From Actinophytocola sp035634895 (lineage in GTDB: Bacteria; Actinomycetota; Actinomycetes; Mycobacteriales; Pseudonocardiaceae): a stretch of DNA of 64,000 nt. The notes below the pieces were generated by a model that was not told where the DNA came from, ran no database searches, and saw only the letters and a list, made by a program, of their open reading frames with translations. This document shows positions 41,145 through 48,357 of the stretch, piece after piece (the stretch's first letter is position 1; each line of letters opens with the position of its first letter). The translations under genes and the position numbers were made by a program. The stretch is from contig NZ_DASQCC010000214.1 in assembly GCF_035634895.1 (NCBI RefSeq), positions 36,200 through 100,199 of the forward strand. Reading direction: 5' to 3'.

Positions 41145-42724
41145 GCACCGGATCCGACGTCCTGGTCGTCGGCGACGGACCGGTCGGCCAGACCCTCGCC
41201 GTGCTGCTGGCACGGCGAGGCTGGTCGGTCACCGTCGTGGACCGCTGGCCCGAGCCGTACACGATGTCGCGTGCGGTCGCGTTCGACAGCGAGGCCGCCC
41301 GCGTGCTGTCCGCGCTCGGCATCACCGGTTTCGTCGCGAACGACACCGAGCCATCCGGCCGGTACGTGTGGCGCAACGCCGAGGGCAAGGTGCTGCTGGA
41401 CATCCAGGGCGCGAACACCGGCTGGTGCCACTGGCCGGACTCGACCTCGATGTACCAGCCGGGCCTCGAGGCCGCGTTGACCGCGCGCGGCGCCGAGCTG
41501 CCCACCCTGACCGTCCTGCGTGGCCGCGAGGCCGTCGAGGTCGCCGACCACGGCGACCACGTCGAGCTGACCTGTGTGGACAGGGCGGGCGAGCGGACGG
41601 TGCTGTCCGCGCGCTGGCTGGTCGGGTGCGACGGTGCCAACAGCTTCGTGCGCGGGCACATCGGCACGGACATGCACGACCTGCGCTTCTCCCGCGACTG
41701 GTTGATCTGCGACGTTGTGCCGCACGACCCGCGACCCTTCGACCCCAACAACCTGCAGGTGTGCGACCCGGCACGGCCGAGGACCGCCGCGTCCGCCGGA
41801 CCGGGCCACCGCCGGTGGGAGTTCATGCGTGTCGACGGCGAGACGGTCGAGGAGCTGAACACGCCGGAGAGCGCGTGGCGGCTGCTCGCGATGTTCGACG
41901 TCACGCCGGACAACGCGACCCTGCTGCGGCACGCTGTCTACAGCTTCCAGGCGACCTGGGCCACGAGGTGGCGGTCCGGCCGTGTGTTCATCGCGGGCGA
42001 CGCCGCGCACGTCATGCCCCCGTTCGCGGGGCAGGGCATGTGCTCGGGCATCCGCGACGCGGCGAACCTCGCGTGGAAGCTCGACCTCGTGCTCGGTGGC
42101 CGGGCCGGCGACACCCTGCTGGACACCTACGAGCTGGAACGCGGCCGCCACGTCCGGCACGCGGTGCGGATGTCGGTGGACCTCGCCAAGGTGATCTGCC
42201 AGCTCGACCCGGCGGCCGCGGCCGACAGGGACACGGTGATGATCGCGGCCCGCGAACGCGGCGTCGGCGCCGGGGCCCCTCAGGCGCCCGTCCACCCGCT
42301 GCACGAGGGGGCGCTGCACGACGTGCGGCCCCGCGGCCTGGCCGGCAGGCTCAGCCCGCAGGCACACGTGCGGCGCGGCGCGGCGACCGGCCTGTTCGAC
42401 GACGTCGTCGGCACCGGGTTCGTGCTGCTGTCCACCGAGGACCCCCGGCCACACCTCGACGAGGCGGACGTCGCGTTCCTCGCGGAGCTGGACGTCAGGA
42501 TCGTCACCGTCGTTCCGGCCGACGACCCGAGGGCCGGGAACGGAGCGACCGCGGTCGCCGACGTCGACGGCGTCTACCTGCCCTACCTGGAGCAGGCGGG
42601 CGCCAGGGCGGTGCTCATTCGGCCGGACTTCTACGTGTACGGCCAGATCGGACGGCCCGAGGACTACCGCGCGGTGGTCGCGAGCCTGCGCCACCACGTG
42701 AGCGCGGCCGTCCTGACGCACTGA
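41141..42724 (+). CDS. FAD-dependent aromatic hydroxylase, Rif-Orf19-like
   Basis: 527 residues from GTG 41141. FAD-binding VVGDGPVGQTLAVLLARRG at the N-terminus, DG motif LVGCDGANSFVR (about 160-170), GD motif FIAGDAAHVMPPFAGQGMCSGIRDAANLAWKL (about 283-315), and a thioredoxin-like C-terminal domain as in phenol and 3-hydroxyphenylpropionate hydroxylases. In rifamycin biosynthesis the Orf19 homologue hydroxylates the AHBA ring during chain growth, which lets the second (naphthalene) ring form. The same may happen here, giving a naphthalenic or quinone core. It is the last gene of the PKS operon. Confidence 0.88.
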   Translation: MSTGSDVLVVGDGPVGQTLAVLLARRGWSVTVVDRWPEPYTMSRAVAFDSEAARVLSALGITGFVANDTEPSGRYVWRNAEGKVLLDIQGANTGWCHWPDSTSMYQPGLEAALTARGAELPTLTVLRGREAVEVADHGDHVELTCVDRAGERTVLSARWLVGCDGANSFVRGHIGTDMHDLRFSRDWLICDVVPHDPRPFDPNNLQVCDPARPRTAASAGPGHRRWEFMRVDGETVEELNTPESAWRLLAMFDVTPDNATLLRHAVYSFQATWATRWRSGRVFIAGDAAHVMPPFAGQGMCSGIRDAANLAWKLDLVLGGRAGDTLLDTYELERGRHVRHAVRMSVDLAKVICQLDPAAAADRDTVMIAARERGVGAGAPQAPVHPLHEGALHDVRPRGLAGRLSPQAHVRRGAATGLFDDVVGTGFVLLSTEDPRPHLDEADVAFLAELDVRIVTVVPADDPRAGNGATAVADVDGVYLPYLEQAGARAVLIRPDFYVYGQIGRPEDYRAVVASLRHHVSAAVLTH

Positions 42725-42740
42725 GATATCCCACAGCAGA

Positions 42741-42788
42741 ACACGACTCCGGCGCGGACCTCGACCGAGGTCCGCGCCGGAGTCGTGT
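42741..42788. terminator. Perfect 22-bp hairpin after the PKS operon
   Basis: Left arm 42741-42762, loop GACC, right arm 42767-42788, with no mismatch. It lies 17 bases behind the monooxygenase stop codon. First of four hairpins between the convergent PKS operon and exporter gene. Confidence 0.75.
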
Positions 42789-42819
42789 GCCACACCCCTT
42801 GGTGACTCGGGTGCGCACG

Positions 42820-42857
42820 ATGGGGAACCCCCGGCACTCCTACCGGGGGTTCCCCAT
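42820..42857. terminator. Second hairpin, 15-bp stem
   Basis: Arms 42820-42834 and 42843-42857 (ATGGGGAACCCCCGG and its complement) with an eight-base loop, perfect pairing. Confidence 0.6.
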
Positions 42858-42866
42858 GGCGCGGCA

Positions 42867-42916
42867 GTGTGTGCGGGCCCGGGGAGGAGGGGGCGTGTCG
42901 CCGGGCCCGCACACAC
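42867..42916. terminator. Third hairpin, 16-bp stem
   Basis: Arms GTGTGTGCGGGCCCGG (42867-42882) and 42901-42916, perfect pairing, 18-base G-rich loop. Confidence 0.55.
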
Positions 42917-42925
42917 GGTGCGAAC

Positions 42926-42971
42926 GGCGACGCGGGCGGGGTTCCGGGAGCGGAACCCCGCCCGCGTCGCC
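42926..42971. terminator. Fourth hairpin, 21-bp stem, before the exporter stop
   Basis: Arms 42926-42946 and 42951-42971, perfect pairing, loop GGAG. Placed 37 bases from the end of the minus-strand exporter gene, it probably serves that transcript. Confidence 0.7.
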
Positions 42972-43007
42972 GTCGGGACCGTCCGGGAGGCGGTCGTACC
43001 GGACGGG

Positions 43008-44492
43008 TCAGGCGGTCGCCGGCTCGGTCTTCGCCGGCGGTTCGTCAACCGGCTCCTCGGCCGCGGGCTCCGGCGTGTCCTGCCCGGACCCGCGGAGCAG
43101 CGCGACCGCCAGGACCAGTGCGGCGGCGACGAATACCGCGGCGATCACGAACGCGACGCGGTAGGCGCCCACGAGCGCCGCCGACTCGTCCTCGCCGGAG
43201 GCCAGCAGCGCGTCGGTCCGCGCCGTGACGACCGCGCTCAGCACAGTCAGGCCGATGGCGCCGCCGATCTGCTGCGTGGTGTTGAACAGTCCGGACGCGA
43301 TGCCGGAGTCGGCCGGCGAGACGGACGACATGCCAAGGCCCATCATCGCGGGTGCCGCGAGGCCGAAGCCCAGCCCCATGAGGAGCGTCGCAGGCAGGAA
43401 GTCCGCCAGGAACGTGCCGCCCACCCGAACCGTGGCCAACAGCGCGAAGGCGGCGACGATCAGCACGAGTCCGGTGTAGAGGATCGTTCGCTGCCCGAAC
43501 CGCATGATCAGCCGTGCGGACAGGAACAACGAGATCAGCGCGATCACCACGGCGATCGGCACGTACGCCAGACCGGCCTGCAGCGAGCTGTAGCCCAGGA
43601 CCCGCTGCAGGTACAGCGTGCCGAAGAACAGCAGCCCGAACATCCCGGCGATCATCAGGAACTGCACGACGTTCGCCACCGACAGCCCCCGCGAGGAGAA
43701 GATCTTGAGCGGGACCAGTGGCCGGGCGGCCCTGGCCTGTCGGACGACGAACGCGACGAGCAGCAGCACCGCCACCGGCACGAGGACCAGCGTCTGCGTG
43801 GCGCCCCAGCCGATGTTCTCCGCGTTCACGATGGTGTAGACGAGCAGCATCAGCCCGCCGGTGACGAGCGCGGCGCCGAGGAAGTCCGCGCCCTTGCGCA
43901 CGCCCATGCCCTGGTCGGTCGGCACCGCGCGCATCGCGACCAGCACGACGGCCGCGCCGATCGGGGCGTTGATGAAGAAGATCCAGTTCCAGCTGACGAG
44001 GTCGGTGAGCACGCCGCCCAGGAGCGGGCCGACGGCGCCACCACCGGCCGACGCGAAGCTGTACGCGCCGATCGCCTGCGCCTGCTTGCGCGGCTCGTCG
44101 TACATCGTGGCCACCATGCCGAGGATGCACGCCGACGCGATCGCGCCGCCGATGCCCTGCAGGAACCGGAAGATGATGAGCATCGCCTCGGTAGTCGCGA
44201 AGCCGCACAGCAGCGACGCCGCGCTGAACAACGCGATGCCGGTGATGAACACGTACTTGCGGCCGACCAGGTCGCCGAGCCTGCCGGCGAGCAGCAACAG
44301 CCCGCCGAACGGGATCACGTAGGCGTTGACCACCCACACGAGGTTCGCCGAGGAGAACCCGAGACTGCTCTGCACGGTGGGTAGCGCGACGTTCACGATG
44401 TTCTGGTCGATGACGATCATCATCTGGCCGGCGCAGAGCACGACGAGCGCCAACCACCGCAGTCCGGTCATCCGCTTGTCGGGCAGGCCCAT
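43008..44492 (-). CDS. MFS drug exporter, DHA2 (EmrB/QacA) family, RifP-like
   Basis: 494 residues from ATG 44492, chosen because AAAGGGAAG precedes it. ATG 44522 would add ten residues. Conserved motif A in GRLGDLVGRKYVF, motif C in SAGGGAVGPLLGGVL, and alternating hydrophobic segments consistent with the 14 helices of this family. The C-terminal tail is rich in Glu, Pro and Ala. Such proton-driven pumps give self-resistance in rif-type clusters by exporting the ansamycin. It lies downstream of rifH on the same strand, separated by about 110 bases with a palindrome. Confidence 0.87.
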   Translation of the reverse strand: MGLPDKRMTGLRWLALVVLCAGQMMIVIDQNIVNVALPTVQSSLGFSSANLVWVVNAYVIPFGGLLLLAGRLGDLVGRKYVFITGIALFSAASLLCGFATTEAMLIIFRFLQGIGGAIASACILGMVATMYDEPRKQAQAIGAYSFASAGGGAVGPLLGGVLTDLVSWNWIFFINAPIGAAVVLVAMRAVPTDQGMGVRKGADFLGAALVTGGLMLLVYTIVNAENIGWGATQTLVLVPVAVLLLVAFVVRQARAARPLVPLKIFSSRGLSVANVVQFLMIAGMFGLLFFGTLYLQRVLGYSSLQAGLAYVPIAVVIALISLFLSARLIMRFGQRTILYTGLVLIVAAFALLATVRVGGTFLADFLPATLLMGLGFGLAAPAMMGLGMSSVSPADSGIASGLFNTTQQIGGAIGLTVLSAVVTARTDALLASGEDESAALVGAYRVAFVIAAVFVAAALVLAVALLRGSGQDTPEPAAEEPVDEPPAKTEPATA

Positions 44493-44580
44493 GGTTGTCT
44501 TCCCTTTCGATGGTGCGTTCATGTGTTTCCGTCCTTCATCATCGGGGAGGCGGTTGCCGCGCGGAAGAAAGCACTTTTTT

Positions 44581-44604
44581 GTGACTGCGTCACATCGATG
44601 TGAC
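44581..44604. promoter_or_regulatory. Palindromic site upstream of the exporter gene
   Basis: GTCACATCGATGTGAC (44589-44604) is a perfect 16-bp palindrome. It overlaps GTGAC-TGC-GTCAC (44581-44593), so three GTGAC half-sites lie within 24 bases. The site sits between the rifH stop and the exporter start, where a repressor of the pump would bind. A terminator role for rifH is the alternative. There is no T-run in that direction apart from a seven-A/T tract at 44574-44580. Confidence 0.4.
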
Positions 44605-45806
44605 TACTGGTCGCCTGCCCCGGCGCCGAGCAACTCGGCGACCTGTTCCGCGAGTGCTGTGGCCTGCGCCAGGTTGAGCCGGGGATCGCAGGTCGTCGCG
44701 TACCGAGCGGTCAGGCCGTGGTCGTCGCGGATGTCGCCGGTCGTGTCGTCAAGGCATTCGGTCACCGGGTCACCGGTGAGTTCCAGGTGGAGCCCGCCGG
44801 GATGCGTCCCCATCTCCCGGTGCACCGCGATGAAGTCCGCCACCTCCTTCCCGATGTCGGACAGGTGCCGGGTCTTGTAGCCGGCCCTGGACTCGAACGT
44901 GTTGCCGTGCATGGGGTCGCATTGCCACACGACCTCGTGGCCGGTGGCGGTCACCCGTGCCACGATCGCCGGCAGCACGTCGTGCACCCGGCCTGCGCCC
45001 AGGCGCGTGATGAGCGTGAGGCGACCGGGCTCGCACCGGGGGTCGAGGCGTTCCACGTACTCGGCGGCCTGCGCAGGCGTCGTCCCCGGACCGAGCTTCA
45101 CGCCGATCGGGTTGGCGACGAGCCGGGCGAACTCGACGTGCGCGCCGTCGAGTTGCCTGGTGCGCTCGCCGATCCACAGGAAGTGCGCCGACCCCGCGTA
45201 CAGCCGGTGCCGCCCGCCGAACTCGCCGACCCGCACGAGCGGTCGTTCGTAGTCCAGCAGCAGGGCCTCGTGGCTTGTGCGCACCTCGTGCCCGGCGATC
45301 GCCCTGACCTCGGTCAGCGTGGTGCGCGACGCCAGGTAGGCACGCACCATCCGCGCCGGGTCGGGCGTGCGAGCCGCGATGTCGGGCTGCGGGGCGTTGA
45401 CGATGTCACCGCGGTAGACCGGCAGCCCCAGGGCGTCCCGGTCCTGGGAGCGCGGTTTGGCGTACTGGCCGGCGATGCGGCCGACCGGCACGACGTCGAG
45501 CCCGCTGCGTTCGGCGATCACTCCCGCCATCCGCAGCAGCGTGCGCACGGTGCCGTGCACGTGTTCGGGCGTGCCCTCGGCGAAGGTCTCGGCGCAGTCA
45601 CCGCCCTGCAGGAGGAAGGCCTCGCCGCGGGCGACGGCGGCGAGGTCGGTGGTCAGCGCGCTCACCTCGGCGGCCGTCACCAGCGGCGGCACCTGTGTGA
45701 GGAACGCGTCGACCGACGTGAGCAGTGACGTGTCGCCCCATTCCGGTTGCTGCGCGGCCGGGCGGCGCACCGCGTCGGCGAGCGCGGTCGGCATTGCCAG
45801 GTTCAT
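44604..45806 (-). CDS. rifH: AminoDAHP synthase (class II DAHP synthase fold), RifH-like
   Basis: 400 residues. Class II motifs: LQGGDCAETF (about 66-75), PVGRIAGQYAKPRS, YRGDIVNAP, SHEALLLDYE, GVKLGPGTTPAQ, and the metal-binding WQCDPMHGNTFESR (about 292-306). The enzyme condenses an iminoerythrose 4-phosphate with PEP to aminoDAHP, the first aminoshikimate step. ATG 45806 has no ribosome binding site, and a -10-like CATTCA ends nine bases before it, so the transcript may be leaderless. It is divergent from the dehydratase-C-like/rifG pair. Confidence 0.9.
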   Translation of the reverse strand: MNLAMPTALADAVRRPAAQQPEWGDTSLLTSVDAFLTQVPPLVTAAEVSALTTDLAAVARGEAFLLQGGDCAETFAEGTPEHVHGTVRTLLRMAGVIAERSGLDVVPVGRIAGQYAKPRSQDRDALGLPVYRGDIVNAPQPDIAARTPDPARMVRAYLASRTTLTEVRAIAGHEVRTSHEALLLDYERPLVRVGEFGGRHRLYAGSAHFLWIGERTRQLDGAHVEFARLVANPIGVKLGPGTTPAQAAEYVERLDPRCEPGRLTLITRLGAGRVHDVLPAIVARVTATGHEVVWQCDPMHGNTFESRAGYKTRHLSDIGKEVADFIAVHREMGTHPGGLHLELTGDPVTECLDDTTGDIRDDHGLTARYATTCDPRLNLAQATALAEQVAELLGAGAGDQ

Positions 45807-45814
45807 GAGTCGAT

Positions 45815-45847
45815 TGAATGACGCGCGTATCCCCTACCCGCACCCCT
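45815..45847 (-). promoter_or_regulatory. rifH promoter with paired AGGGG boxes
   Basis: On the minus strand AGGGG at 45847-45843 and 45835-45831, 12 bases apart, then ten bases, then CATTCA (45820-45815). The predicted start of transcription falls at or next to the ATG at 45806. Same layout as at rifN, pksA and rifK. Confidence 0.45.
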
Positions 45848-45936
45848 AGGAACACCCACAGAATTCCGGTGACCGGGTTCCCGGCGGCCCCGTGATTAGC
45901 ATCGGTCGGTATCGTCGGAAATACAAGGAGAGTGTT

Positions 45937-46689
45937 ATGCCGGGCCGTTGGCTGTTCGTCCGAATGCATGGTCCCACCCGCGTGCCGAGCCGGGGTGAGC
46001 TTCCTCTCTCGCTCGGCGAGACCGCGCGCCTGCTTCGCGCCGCCGACCCGTGCGCGTGCCTGTTCTTCGACCGCACCGGCACCGCGGGTGACACGCTGGA
46101 GGTGTGGCTCGACGCGCGGCCCGATGTCCGCGCCGCGGCCGCGCGCCTGCTGCGCGTCCCCGGCGGTGGCTGGGTCACCACGGCGCTGCGCCCTGCCGAC
46201 CGCCCGGCCGACCATCTCCCGTACGGCGGTCACGACGTGTTCGACGAGCTGGCCGCCGTGTCCAGCGAGCTGGCGCTCCACCCGCTCGGGGGCGACCAGG
46301 TGGACTTCGCGGTCGCGCACCTGCGCGGGCTTTTCGCCATCGCCGGCGACCGGGCCCAGGCCATCGCCTTCGAGTGCTGGCGGCACTGGTCGGCCACGTT
46401 GAGCCCGACGCGCCGCGTGGCGGAGTCGGTCGAGGCCGCGCTGCGTGCCGGCACACTGCCGCACACCCGGCCACCGCGGCTCGCCGCCTACCTCACCGCC
46501 ACCGAGCGGGCCGTGCTCGGGCAGCGGTCCCGCGCCGCGCTGCCCGCCCCCTACCTGGTGTTCACCCAGGCGCTGGGCACCCACGCGCGCCTGGCGCTGC
46601 CGCCGTCGGTCGGCGCCGCCGCCGCGCTGACCGTCCGCAACGAGCTGGCCGACCGGACCGTCTCCGCGCTGTCGGGACGGTCGGCGTGA
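45937..46689 (+). CDS. Stand-alone protein like the C-terminal domain of lantibiotic/thiopeptide dehydratases
   Basis: 250 residues from ATG 45937 with a strong ribosome binding site (AAGGAGAGTGTT). The start RWLFVRMHGP corresponds to the WLYLKLYGP opening of SpaB_C/Lant_dehydr_C domains. The strand CLFFDRTGTAGDTLEVWL corresponds to their WFFIRYADPGPHLRLRF, and LPYGGHDVFDELAAVSSELAL to the ERYGGPxxxxxAExVFxxDSE block. The arginine/histidine pattern of the canonical RYxxPGxHLR is not kept. In other pathways such domains perform glutamate elimination or an aza-cycloaddition. Its end overlaps rifG (GTGA), so it is made together with an AHBA enzyme. The role is unknown: a pathway-specific cyclase or binding protein are both possible. 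Family call is by eye. Confidence 0.55.
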   Translation: MPGRWLFVRMHGPTRVPSRGELPLSLGETARLLRAADPCACLFFDRTGTAGDTLEVWLDARPDVRAAAARLLRVPGGGWVTTALRPADRPADHLPYGGHDVFDELAAVSSELALHPLGGDQVDFAVAHLRGLFAIAGDRAQAIAFECWRHWSATLSPTRRVAESVEAALRAGTLPHTRPPRLAAYLTATERAVLGQRSRAALPAPYLVFTQALGTHARLALPPSVGAAAALTVRNELADRTVSALSGRSA

Positions 46690-47702
46690 GCACCCAGGAG
46701 GTGCACGTCGAGCTCGGCGAACGCTCCTACGCCGTGCGCATCGGACCCGGCGTGCGCCACGAGCTGCCCGAGGTCGTCGCCAAGGTGGGCGCGCAGCGCG
46801 CCGCCGTGGTGTCCGCGCGACCGCGGGAGTGGACGCCGGACCCCGGCGTGCCACACACGCTGATCACCGCACGCGACGGCGAGGAGGACAAGACGCTCGC
46901 CGCGGTGGAGAGCCTGTGCGAGGCGTTCGCCGAGTTCGGCCTCAACCGCGGCGACGTGGTCGTCTCGTGCGGCGGCGGCACCACCACCGACACCGTCGGG
47001 CTGGCCGCCGCGCTCTACCACCGGGGCGTCGCGGTGGTCCACCTGCCGACCACCCTCCTCGCGCAGGTCGACGCGAGCACGGGCGGGAAGACCGCGGTGA
47101 ACCTGTCGCGGGGCAAGAACCTCGTCGGCACCTACTGGCAGCCCGACGCTGTCCTGTGCGACACCGACTACCTCGCGACGCTCCCCGCCCGCGAGTGGGT
47201 CAACGGGTACGGCGAGATCGCGCGCTGCCACTTCATCGGCGGCGGCGACCTGCGGGACCTCCCGATCACCGAGCAGATCACGGCGAGCGTGGCGCGCAAG
47301 GCCGCCGTGGTCTCCAGTGACGAGCGCGACGCGGGCCCGCGGCACCTGCTGAACTACGGCCACACCCTGGGCCACGCGCTGGAGTGGGCGACGGACTACC
47401 GGCTGCGCCACGGTGAGTGCGTCGCGATCGGCACGGTGTTCGCCGGCATGCTCGCCGGCGCACTGGGCCGCATCGACACGACCCGCGTCGACGAGCACCT
47501 CGCGGTGGTGCGCCACTACGGCTGTCCGTGGCGGCTCCCGGCCGGCGTGGCCGCCGAGGAACTGGTACGACTCATGCGCCTGGACAAGAAGTCACTGGGC
47601 GACCTGACCTTCGTCCTCGACGGCCCCGCCGGTGCGGAACTGGTGCGGAACGTGCCGGAGCACGTCGTCGCCGACGTGCTCGCGGCCATGCCCAGGGACT
47701 AG
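46686..47702 (+). CDS. rifG: AminoDHQ synthase, RifG-like
   Basis: 338 residues from GTG 46686. Dehydroquinate-synthase fold: NAD-binding CGGGTTTDTVGLAAALYHRG (about 95-115), TTLLAQVDASTGGKTAVN with the substrate lysine (about 121-140), and the metal ligands in the NYGHTLGHALE block (about 221-231) and an earlier GEIARCHF segment, where cysteine stands in place of the usual lysine of EVIK. It cyclises aminoDAHP to aminodehydroquinate. Translationally coupled to the preceding gene and followed by a perfect hairpin. Confidence 0.9.
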   Translation: MSTQEVHVELGERSYAVRIGPGVRHELPEVVAKVGAQRAAVVSARPREWTPDPGVPHTLITARDGEEDKTLAAVESLCEAFAEFGLNRGDVVVSCGGGTTTDTVGLAAALYHRGVAVVHLPTTLLAQVDASTGGKTAVNLSRGKNLVGTYWQPDAVLCDTDYLATLPAREWVNGYGEIARCHFIGGGDLRDLPITEQITASVARKAAVVSSDERDAGPRHLLNYGHTLGHALEWATDYRLRHGECVAIGTVFAGMLAGALGRIDTTRVDEHLAVVRHYGCPWRLPAGVAAEELVRLMRLDKKSLGDLTFVLDGPAGAELVRNVPEHVVADVLAAMPRD

Positions 47703-47739
47703 TGCGGTGTCCACCAACGTTCATTGGTGGACACCGCAC
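47702..47739. terminator. Bidirectional terminator between rifG and rifJ
   Basis: Perfect 16-bp stem GTGCGGTGTCCACCAA (47702-47717) with its complement at 47724-47739 and a six-base loop CGTTCA. It lies between two convergent stops only 39 bases apart. Confidence 0.8.
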
Positions 47740-47741
47740 CA

Positions 47742-48176
47742 CTAGTCGGCGACGAGGTGCATGAGGGCTCGGGCGGCGAGGCGGTAGCCGAACGTGCCTA
47801 GCCCCACGACCACGCCCGACGCCAGCGGCGCCAGGACCGACTCGTGCCGGAACCGCTCTCGCGCCCACACGTTCGAGATGTGCACCTCGACCCACGGCCT
47901 CGGGTAGGCGGCCAGCGAGTCGCGCAGGCTCCACCCCGCCATCATCAGCGCGCCGGGGTTCACGATGGCCCCCACGGTGTCGGCGCTCGCGTTCACCGTG
48001 CGGACGAGCTCGCCCTCGACATCGTCCTGGACGCTCGTCACCGTCCAGCCCCGCTCGGCGACCTCGTCGGCCACCGCCTTCTCCACGTCGGACAGCGTGT
48101 CGGTGCCGTACACCGCCGGCTCGCGCCGGCCGAGAATGCCCAGGTTCGGTCCGTTCAACAACAACAGCCGGCTCAT
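47742..48176 (-). CDS. rifJ: AminoDHQ dehydratase (type II dehydroquinase fold), RifJ-like
   Basis: 144 residues from ATG 48176, preceded by GGGAAGGTGGCGCG. Type II signature LNGPNLGILGRREPAVYG with the catalytic Arg and Tyr (about 7-24), NPGA (about 75-78) and the histidine in EVHISN (about 99-104), full length for the family. It removes water from aminodehydroquinate to give aminodehydroshikimate, the direct precursor for AHBA synthase. Divergent from rifK. Confidence 0.9.
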   Translation of the reverse strand: MSRLLLLNGPNLGILGRREPAVYGTDTLSDVEKAVADEVAERGWTVTSVQDDVEGELVRTVNASADTVGAIVNPGALMMAGWSLRDSLAAYPRPWVEVHISNVWARERFRHESVLAPLASGVVVGLGTFGYRLAARALMHLVAD

Positions 48177-48266
48177 CGCGCCACCTTCCCGAATTGTGTT
48201 CCGTCTCCCACAACTAGCAGGAACGTGCGCCCGTGCCATTTTTCTGTGGACGTTCCCGAGAATGTC

Positions 48267-48300
48267 AGGGGGTGGTTAGGGGATGGGTCGAAAATATATC
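48267..48300 (+). promoter_or_regulatory. rifK promoter with paired AGGGG boxes
   Basis: AGGGGG at 48267-48272 and AGGGG at 48278-48282, 11 bases apart, then TATATC at 48295-48300 as the -10. The leader to ATG 48358 would be about 50 bases with AAGGAATC as ribosome binding site. This is the clearest of the four box-pair promoters. Confidence 0.5.
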
Positions 48301-48357
48301 GACGGTAATGTCGGAACCAGTTGAAACGTCTTTCCCCAGTCGGCGTTAAGGAATCTC

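Noticed and set aside
42867..44384. A 505-codon open frame on the plus strand
   Set aside because: It is antisense to the MFS exporter, which has clear motifs and membrane segments. The product of the plus frame is low-complexity, rich in Arg, Glu, Gln and Gly.
45598..46854. 418-codon minus-strand frame over the dehydratase-C-like gene
   Set aside because: Opposite strand to two well-supported genes with ribosome binding sites and translational coupling. The product is Arg/Gly/Ala low complexity.
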